Assembly: GCA_948676835.1 (NCBI GenBank)
Contig: CAPOZU010000025.1
Location: forward strand, 1 to 19,505
Length of the DNA stretch: 19,505 nt
From: an uncultured Clostridia bacterium
Lineage (GTDB): Bacteria > Bacillota > Clostridia > TANB77 > CAG-508
Reading direction: 5' to 3'
The notes under the pieces were generated by a model. It was not told where the DNA came from and searched no databases. It worked only from the letters and a program-made list of their open reading frames with translations. Positions 14,556 through 19,505 of this stretch are shown here, one piece after another (within the stretch, counting starts at the first letter, position 1; every line of letters begins with the position of its first letter). The position numbers were made by a program, and so were the translations under genes.

Positions 14556-15830
14556 ATGAATACATTAAGATTAAATTCAAGAGGTCCTGAGGTGGAACTC
14601 TTACAAAGTACATTATTGAAACTTGGCTTTTATAATGGAGCTATTGATGGAATATTTGGATATCAAACATTTAATGCTGTTCAAAGATTTCAAAGACAGT
14701 TTGGTCTTCAAGTAGACGGTATTGTTGGTACAAATACCTGGAATGCACTTATGCCTTACATAAATGGGTACACAACATATACAATAAAAGAAGGAGATAC
14801 TCTTTATGCCATTGCCCAAAAATATTCTACAACAGTTGATGCAATAATCTATGCAAACCCAAATATTGAAGCTGATAATTTATCTATTGGTGAGGAAATA
14901 ACAGTTCCTTTTGGAAGCATAGTACAAACAAATATCAGTTATACATCACAAATTCTAAACTTAAATATTAATGCATTAAAAACAATATATCCATTTCTAG
15001 AAGTTTCAAGTATTGGAACTAGTGTTTTAGGTAGACCTCTTAGAGCTATTAAATTTGGAACCGGTAGAAAAGAAGTTCTATATTGTGCTGCGACGCACGC
15101 AAATGAATGGATTACTGCTCCTTTACTAATGAAATTTTTAGAAAATATATCAAAAAGCTATGTAAATAATTTAAATATCTTTGGATACAACGCTCGTGAA
15201 TTATTTAACAATGTTTCTTTATACATTGTGCCAATGGTAAACCCTGATGGAGTTGACCTTGTTACAGGGTTCTTCTCTGAAAATTCATGGGCATATACAA
15301 ATGCAAAACGAATTGCAAGTAGCTTCCCTGATATTCCGTTCCCAAGTGGCTGGAAAGCTAATATCGAAGGGATTGACAATAATCTTCAGTTCCCAGCAGG
15401 ATGGGCTGATGCCAAAGAAATAAAATATGCACAAGGATTTAATAGACCTGCTCCTCGTGATTTTGTTGGATATGGTCCTCTTACTGCTCCTGAATCTGTT
15501 GCCCTATATAACTTTACTTTAAGACATAATTTTAGTTTAATGATAACTTATCACACTCAAGGTAGAGTAATTTACTATCAATATCAAGATCAAACTCCGC
15601 CTAACAGTCAAAAAATTGCTGAAGAATTTGCTCGCATCTCTGGATATACTGCTGAGGAAGTCCCTAAAAATTCAAGTTTTGCAGGATTTAAAGATTGGTT
15701 TATTTTATACTATAATAGACCTGGATTTACTATTGAAGTTGGTTTAGGTGAAAATCCAATTCCTGTTTCTCAATTTGCTGGAATTTATAGAGAGAATTTA
15801 GGTATTTTAGTTACTGGATTGATTCAATAA
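14556..15830 (+). CDS. Peptidoglycan-binding/LysM/M14 gamma-D-glutamyl-diamino acid endopeptidase
   Basis: Predicted zinc peptidase that cuts the gamma-D-Glu-diaminopimelate bond of wall peptides. Domains in order: peptidoglycan-binding domain_1 (about 1-68), LysM (about 74-119) and an M14 carboxypeptidase-like domain (about 135-424). The M14 zinc site is intact: His181 and Glu184 (ATHANEW), His333 (TYHTQG), with catalytic Glu394 (FTIEVGLG). The layout resembles Lysinibacillus sphaericus endopeptidase I and Bacillus YqgT, which have wall-binding modules ahead of M14. There is no signal peptide, as described for the sporulation-linked endopeptidase I, so it may act in the mother cell or after lysis. 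I start at 14556, behind AGAAAGGA; an upstream TTG at 14529 lacks a site. A single-gene unit closed by a terminator. Confidence 0.9.
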   Translation: MNTLRLNSRGPEVELLQSTLLKLGFYNGAIDGIFGYQTFNAVQRFQRQFGLQVDGIVGTNTWNALMPYINGYTTYTIKEGDTLYAIAQKYSTTVDAIIYANPNIEADNLSIGEEITVPFGSIVQTNISYTSQILNLNINALKTIYPFLEVSSIGTSVLGRPLRAIKFGTGRKEVLYCAATHANEWITAPLLMKFLENISKSYVNNLNIFGYNARELFNNVSLYIVPMVNPDGVDLVTGFFSENSWAYTNAKRIASSFPDIPFPSGWKANIEGIDNNLQFPAGWADAKEIKYAQGFNRPAPRDFVGYGPLTAPESVALYNFTLRHNFSLMITYHTQGRVIYYQYQDQTPPNSQKIAEEFARISGYTAEEVPKNSSFAGFKDWFILYYNRPGFTIEVGLGENPIPVSQFAGIYRENLGILVTGLIQ

Positions 15831-15831
15831 T

Positions 15832-15875
15832 AAAAAAAGCTGTCATCATTTACAGATTGGCAGCTTTTCTTTTTA
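15832..15875. terminator. Shared bidirectional terminator
   Basis: Arms 15835-15845 and 15858-15868 pair over 11 bp (one U-G on plus, one mismatch on minus) with a 12-base loop. Plus reading gives TTTTCTTTTTATTT; minus reading gives TTTTTTT. It ends both the M14 gene and the converging SDR-NTPase-Ppx operon. Confidence 0.82.
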
Positions 15876-16748
15876 TTTATTATTTTCAATTATTCCATAA
15901 ACCATTGAAATATCTGTTGGAACTATGTATTTTGCTCCTATGCTTTCTGCAACATTTAAAACTACAGCACACATTGCTCGTGTTGCATCCCACCATTTTG
16001 GATTATCTACTCTTTCTCTTATTTCATCTAAAGATATCTCTTCAAAATATCTTAAAGTATCTTTTTTTCTATCTTCTATACTCATCATTATAGGTTCAAC
16101 ATCATCTTCAAATAATGTATTTTTTTCATAATGAATTCCTGAGCCTAAAGCAAATACTTTGTGTCCACCACCTGCTAAAATTAAAATATCTGCTTTTTCT
16201 TTTGGCAAGTTTAATCGTTGTTTTACAAATTTTCTTACATCTTCTAATTTTGTAGTTGGTAAATCATTACTTAAATCAGGAAAATTACTTGTTACATCTA
16301 CAACACCAAAAGATGAATTTACCATTTCTTTGATTCCATTTTCATAAATTGCAATTTCTGTTGAACCTCCACCGCCAATGAATACAGCTACTTTTTTATT
16401 TATGTTTCTAACAGCTCCAAAAACAGTTAATTCATTTTCTTGTTCTTGTGAAATTATATTAAATTCAAAACCTGTTTGCTTTGAAAATTCATTTAAAAAA
16501 TCATCTCTTTGATTTTCTGTTAAATTTCTAAAAATACTTGTACCACAAATATAAATATTTGTATAAGATTGCTTATAGTTTAATACTAAATTTATAAGCT
16601 TTTTTACATCTTCTGGCAAAAGTGTATTTTCTTTTTTATAATTTTTCTTAAATTCAATTGTTACTGTTTCTAAATGTTCTATTTCTTTTCCATTATATAA
16701 ATCTACTTTTGTATTAGTTGATCCAACTTCTATTATAATCTTTTCCAT
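15873..16748 (-). CDS. Ppx/GppA-like phosphatase (ASKHA fold)
   Basis: Resembles the exopolyphosphatase/guanosine pentaphosphatase family, which hydrolyses polyphosphate or pppGpp. The 291 residues begin IIIEVGSTNTKVDLY, the phosphate-1 loop (usually DxGSN), and have FIGGGGSTEIAI near residue 128 as phosphate-2 and an AGGGHKVFALG motif near 195, consistent with an actin-like ATPase/phosphatase fold. It is shorter than full-length Ppx or GppA and has Glu where the family usually has Asp in the first loop, so the real substrate is uncertain. I start at 16748, with AAGGAG 4 bases upstream; an in-frame ATG at 16769 overlaps the previous gene. It is the last gene of a three-gene operon, 11 bases after the NTPase gene. 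Confidence 0.7.
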   Translation of the reverse strand: MEKIIIEVGSTNTKVDLYNGKEIEHLETVTIEFKKNYKKENTLLPEDVKKLINLVLNYKQSYTNIYICGTSIFRNLTENQRDDFLNEFSKQTGFEFNIISQEQENELTVFGAVRNINKKVAVFIGGGGSTEIAIYENGIKEMVNSSFGVVDVTSNFPDLSNDLPTTKLEDVRKFVKQRLNLPKEKADILILAGGGHKVFALGSGIHYEKNTLFEDDVEPIMMSIEDRKKDTLRYFEEISLDEIRERVDNPKWWDATRAMCAVVLNVAESIGAKYIVPTDISMVYGIIENNK

Positions 16749-16759
16749 TTTTCTCCTTT

Positions 16760-17290
16760 TTATTTCCATAATTCTCCATTTGTATGGCTAATTAGTGCCA
16801 TTATAAATGCATCTCTTGTTAAGTCTATTCTAGAAATCTCGTCATGTGTAAGATAGCTTATTCCGCCTTTTCCTTTACTCAGTTCTTTTCCTTTAAATAT
16901 ACTATCCATAACTTTCCCAAGTTCTGTTTCTAAAATATCTTTAATATATTTTTCTGGTATTTGGAATCCCTGGCTCATTCCAACACTTTGAAATCCTTCT
17001 TTATTTTCAATAACTGCTGCATTAAAATCTATCCATTCCCCTAAAAGATTTGTAATTCCTGCTTCTGATGAAATATAGTAATCTGCATCTATATTATTTT
17101 CTTTAGCATATTTTCTTAAATTTTTTACTCTATTTTTAGCTCCTTGCAATATTTCTTCATTTACTGGCTGATTTCCAACATCTGAACTTACTGAAATTCC
17201 TTCAATTTCTACATTAGTAAAATATTTTTCAAAGGCCTGTTTTGCACCTTCAATTTTTCCTGGATTTTTTGTTCCCATTAATATTTTCAT
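16760..17290 (-). CDS. DUF84 inosine/xanthosine triphosphatase (YjjX-like)
   Basis: House-cleaning NTPase that removes non-canonical purine nucleotides such as ITP and XTP. The 176-residue protein has the family start GTKNPGKIEGAKQAF (residues 6-20), SSDVGNQPVNEEILQGAKNR near 40-59 (family SxVxxQP and GAxNR), SSEAGI near 89, and GGISYLTHDEISR near 142-154. Length is standard. The ATG at 17290 has AAGGAG 8 bases upstream. It follows the SDR gene by 18 bases and precedes the Ppx-like gene by 11. The neighbouring phosphatase hints at a nucleotide or phosphate house-keeping module, but the SDR partner is unexplained. Confidence 0.88.
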   Translation of the reverse strand: MKILMGTKNPGKIEGAKQAFEKYFTNVEIEGISVSSDVGNQPVNEEILQGAKNRVKNLRKYAKENNIDADYYISSEAGITNLLGEWIDFNAAVIENKEGFQSVGMSQGFQIPEKYIKDILETELGKVMDSIFKGKELSKGKGGISYLTHDEISRIDLTRDAFIMALISHTNGELWK

Positions 17291-17308
17291 TACTTTGGCT
17301 CCTTTTTA

Positions 17309-18073
17309 CTATTCTTTCCCTTCTTTTCTTTTTTGCATATAATATGTGCATTTTGCAAGTATTGATGTTGGTACTATTTTTGAAAAGAATTTAGCACATT
17401 TTATTTGAAATCCTGGCACAATATAGAATTTATCTTTTAAAAATTTATCTACTGCATATCTGGCTACATATTCGCTTGATAGCGAACTTATTTCAAACTT
17501 TACATTTGCTACATTATTAAAATTCGTTCTAACTGGTCCTGGACATAATATACTTAATTTTACATTTGATTTTTCTTTTCTTAGTTCTTCTCTAATTGCT
17601 TCTGAAAGTCTTACTACATAATTTTTGGATGCATAATATGTTGCCATTAATGGTCCAGGCAAGAATCCTGCTATTGATGCAACATTTAATATCTTCCCTG
17701 AATTCTTTTCTTTCATATCTTTTAAGTATAATTTTGTTAATATATGCATTGCTGTTATATTTGTATCTATGATTGAAAAATCTTTTTCTAGTTCTGTTTT
17801 GCTAAAATTTCCGAAATCTCCAAGCCCAGCATTATTCACAAGAATATCTATATCTTTTGCTTTATCATGAAGTTCGATACACTTTTCTCTGTTTGATAAA
17901 TCTATACTTAGATATTCAGCATTTACTTCATATTCATCTATTAATTCTTTTTTTATTGATTCTAGTTTTTCTATGTTTCTAGCAACTAAAACTATATCAT
18001 ATTTTCTTTTAGCAAATTCTCTTGCTAAATCTCTTCCTATACCAGAAGATGCTCCAGTAATTAAAACTTTCAT
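17309..18073 (-). CDS. Short-chain dehydrogenase/reductase (SDR)
   Basis: Classical SDR oxidoreductase of 254 residues. The Rossmann cofactor motif TGASSGIG is at residues 6-13, with Ala31-Arg32-Asn33 after the second strand, suggesting NADP(H). NNAG is near 80-83, and the catalytic set is Ser133 (NVASIAG), Tyr147 and Lys151 (YYASK). The C-terminus (KFFSKIVPTSILAKCTYYMQK) matches the DltE/YqjQ-like group of membrane-associated SDRs. The substrate cannot be told. I start at 18073, where GGAGG lies 5 bases upstream; the ATG at 18085 in fact overlaps that site. It is the first gene of the operon with the NTPase and Ppx-like genes. Confidence 0.88.
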   Translation of the reverse strand: MKVLITGASSGIGRDLAREFAKRKYDIVLVARNIEKLESIKKELIDEYEVNAEYLSIDLSNREKCIELHDKAKDIDILVNNAGLGDFGNFSKTELEKDFSIIDTNITAMHILTKLYLKDMKEKNSGKILNVASIAGFLPGPLMATYYASKNYVVRLSEAIREELRKEKSNVKLSILCPGPVRTNFNNVANVKFEISSLSSEYVARYAVDKFLKDKFYIVPGFQIKCAKFFSKIVPTSILAKCTYYMQKRKEGKE

Positions 18074-18095
18074 ACTTTCCTCCATTTATAAAAGT

Positions 18096-18123
18096 ATTAT
18101 ATTTCATTTTATAGTTTTGTCAA
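18096..18123 (-). promoter_or_regulatory. Promoter of the SDR-NTPase-Ppx operon
   Basis: On the minus strand TTGACA (18118-18123), 16 bases and TATAAT (18096-18101): both hexamers are perfect. The -35 begins two bases after the T-run of the upstream gene's terminator. Confidence 0.8.
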
Positions 18124-18124
18124 G

Positions 18125-18160
18125 AAAAAAAACAGCGCGGTGGAGATTTCTCCACCGCGC
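18125..18160 (-). terminator. GC-rich terminator of the 325-aa gene
   Basis: A perfect 11-bp stem (18135-18145 with 18150-18160) of nearly all G/C, with a 4-base loop, is followed on the minus strand by TG and eight or more T. It lies 38 bases after the stop of the GC-rich gene; the bases between hold nothing else. Confidence 0.93.
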
Positions 18161-18198
18161 CGAAAGGTATAACTTTGGTTGTTGCTTGATTGAATTGC

Positions 18199-19176
18199 TT
18201 AGGACTTCTTGATGCCCTTGACAATGGCCTTCAGGAAGTAGCTGACAGAGCACTCCTCCATCTCCACATTGTGGTTTTCACACCACGCCTTGAACTCCTC
18301 GTTCATCTTGTTCTTGATGGCGCTCTGGCTGAGCCGTCCATAGGCCTTCTCATACTTGGACTGCAGAACCGGAATAAGCTTCTTGACATTGCTTCGCCCG
18401 GTCTCGATGCACTCCTCTGCCGCCTGCAGCAGGATGTCGCTCGCAACTTCCAGCTTGGAAAACAGGTCTTCCAGAGTCTCGGAATCCTCGATGGCTTTCA
18501 GGAAATTGATCACCTTATTCTGGTCGTCCTCAGAAGCTGTTGCCTCCGCATCACCCGTCTCAGAATTAGGCTCTTCCTGAGGTGCATCCTCGGGGATAGT
18601 TCCGATGATGTCGATAACCGGCTGGATGAGCTTCACATTGGTCACCTTGCCGACAATCATGCCGCCAGAGCCTTTCATGAAGTCCGTCCACTCCAGGTCA
18701 TAGGCGATTTCTCCAGTGAGCGTCACAATATCACGGTAGGTCATGTTCCGGTAAACGATATCCCGGCCCTTCTTCAGGGGAACCATGACTGTTCCATCCG
18801 TGCGTGCCTTGATGGCCGAAAGCACCAGCTTGGCAGCGGTATACTTGTTGCCATTGATGGCAATGATTACAGCATGCTCCGTCCCCTTGTCGGTCCTTAC
18901 CCTGACAACAGAGCCGACCTCCAGATTGTAGCCGATGATCCTGTTGCGTTTATCCAGATCATGTTCCGCAGCAGCCGGTTTCTCCTCCTCAACCACAAAC
19001 TCATCATAGGGCTTATGATTGACGTTGTCGATACCGAACTTCTCGGCCAGTTTCTTGACGCCGTCCTTGGCTTCGACTTGGATAATGCCGGTCTTCAGAT
19101 TGATTCTGCCGTCATCCAGTCCAACCAGGGTCCGCAGGGTCTCGATAGCATAGTTAGAAAGCTTTACGTTATACAT
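18199..19176 (-). CDS. Hypothetical 325-aa protein of foreign composition
   Basis: Not recognised with confidence. Visible parts: residues 1-60, a small mixed domain; 61-80, a charged linker; about 82-190, a beta-rich region (VGSVVRVRTDKGTEHAVIIAI, then VPLKKGRDIVYR and IVGKVTN) with a faint likeness to SH3-like or MazF/PemK barrels; 193-220, an acidic low-complexity linker (PEDAPQEEPNSETGD); and 221-325, a helical domain with two cysteines and a basic end. There is no signal peptide or membrane segment, so it is probably cytoplasmic and possibly nucleic-acid-binding. The coding sequence is far more GC-rich than the surrounding genes and uses C/G-ending codons, a sign of transfer. It stands alone, with its own promoter, AGGAGG 7 bases before the ATG, a long leader and a GC-rich terminator. 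Confidence 0.75.
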   Translation of the reverse strand: MYNVKLSNYAIETLRTLVGLDDGRINLKTGIIQVEAKDGVKKLAEKFGIDNVNHKPYDEFVVEEEKPAAAEHDLDKRNRIIGYNLEVGSVVRVRTDKGTEHAVIIAINGNKYTAAKLVLSAIKARTDGTVMVPLKKGRDIVYRNMTYRDIVTLTGEIAYDLEWTDFMKGSGGMIVGKVTNVKLIQPVIDIIGTIPEDAPQEEPNSETGDAEATASEDDQNKVINFLKAIEDSETLEDLFSKLEVASDILLQAAEECIETGRSNVKKLIPVLQSKYEKAYGRLSQSAIKNKMNEEFKAWCENHNVEMEECSVSYFLKAIVKGIKKS

Positions 19177-19321
19177 ACATTTTCCTCCTAAATTTAATGT
19201 GTGTTGGTTTGTTGGTAGTTACAAAGGACTCTGTTGATTTACAACTGGCTTTCTTTTCACTCCTTTCACAAGTAGATTGTTAAAAAAATGTTATCACTCC
19301 CTTGGTTATACTTTTTGTAGT

Positions 19322-19347
19322 ATTATGCACGAAGTTTTTTGCATAAT
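19322..19347 (-). other. Leader hairpin of the 325-aa gene
   Basis: Perfect 8-bp inverted repeat ATTATGCA/TGCATAAT (19322-19329 and 19340-19347) with a 10-base loop, located about 16 bases into the predicted transcript. The leader of about 185 bases (19177-19363) is AT-rich, holds no convincing ORF, and matches no riboswitch that I recognise. Confidence 0.45.
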
Positions 19348-19349
19348 TG

Positions 19350-19389
19350 CTACGAAAATATCACTTATTATTATAGCACACTTTCGTAG
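19350..19389 (-). promoter_or_regulatory. Operator-like inverted repeat over the 325-aa gene promoter
   Basis: CTACGAAA (19350-19357) and TTTCGTAG (19382-19389) are perfect inverted half-sites whose centres are 32 bases apart, about three helical turns. One lies in the -35/-10 spacer and the other just downstream of the predicted start, so a bound dimer would cover the -10. The binding protein is unknown. Confidence 0.5.
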
Positions 19390-19398
19390 TTTTGTAAA
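19370..19398 (-). promoter_or_regulatory. Promoter of the 325-aa gene
   Basis: On the minus strand TTTACA (19393-19398), 17 bases and TATAAT (19370-19375), a strong sigma-A match. The predicted start is near 19363. From 19399 to the window end I see only AT-rich sequence with no ORF. Confidence 0.75.
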
Positions 19399-19505
19399 TA
19401 TCTTATGTAAATTATTTTGATGACAAAATGTAGGTTAGTCAAACATATGTCACACTTTTTTGAAAAATATATACTTTGAGTACCTTATATTGTTAATAAC
19501 GATTC

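Noticed and set aside
18190..19191. A 333-codon open frame on the plus strand opposite the 325-aa gene.
   Set aside because: It mirrors the minus-strand gene, has Leu/His-rich composition typical of an antisense frame, and has no ribosome site or promoter, while the minus gene has both plus a terminator.
19190..19270. A short leader peptide (GTG AAA GGA GTG AAA AGA...) ahead of the 325-aa gene.
   Set aside because: The only ribosome-like site overlaps the candidate start codon itself, and no terminator/antiterminator pair follows.

Overview
The window is strongly AT-rich, with A or T at almost every third codon position. It looks like the chromosome of an anaerobic, Clostridia-like Firmicute. 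Supporting signs are strong AGGAGG-type ribosome binding sites, TTGACA/TATAAT promoters, a ferredoxin-linked 2-oxoacid oxidoreductase, a DUF4179-type anti-sigma operon, a TIGR03905 four-cysteine protein, a MinD/MinE pair, and a LysM/M14 endopeptidase of the kind known from sporulating Bacilli. The species cannot be fixed from this sequence. I saw no rRNA, tRNA, CRISPR array, transposase or integrase.

Layout. 1-183 holds a hairpin, one copy of a dispersed repeat and a terminator. 184-4017 (minus) is a cell-shape and division cluster, minD-minE-rodA, followed by dusB. MinE carries an unusual 180-residue charged tail, and no minC lies upstream of minD. A divergent promoter region leads into 4317-7422 (plus), a porGDAB operon for four-subunit pyruvate (2-oxoacid):ferredoxin oxidoreductase, closed by a perfect terminator. 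After about 390 non-coding bases comes rsmA (7811-8654), split by an apparent one-base insertion. A compositionally foreign 99-aa gene (8705-9004) follows, with its own consensus promoter and strong terminator.

9064-11474 (minus) is a tight three-gene unit: ECF sigma factor, DUF4179-like membrane anti-sigma protein, and a small exported, membrane-anchored protein. 11573-14289 (minus) is a housekeeping operon: small hypothetical, hslO (Hsp33), dGTPase, and a four-cysteine TSCPD protein. A MITE-like inverted repeat separates it from a plus-strand gene for a peptidoglycan-binding/LysM/M14 peptidase (14556-15830). A shared bidirectional terminator separates this from a minus operon: SDR dehydrogenase, DUF84 house-cleaning NTPase and a Ppx/GppA-like protein. 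The window ends with a second GC-rich, foreign-looking gene (18199-19176, minus). It has a consensus promoter overlapped by an operator-like inverted repeat, a leader of about 185 bases and a strong GC-rich terminator.

The points most worth following are the two GC-rich one-gene cassettes with host-like regulatory DNA, the extended MinE, the dispersed repeat family, the unknown third gene of the ECF operon and the broken rsmA. Start codons of several genes were moved downstream to the site that has a ribosome binding site.
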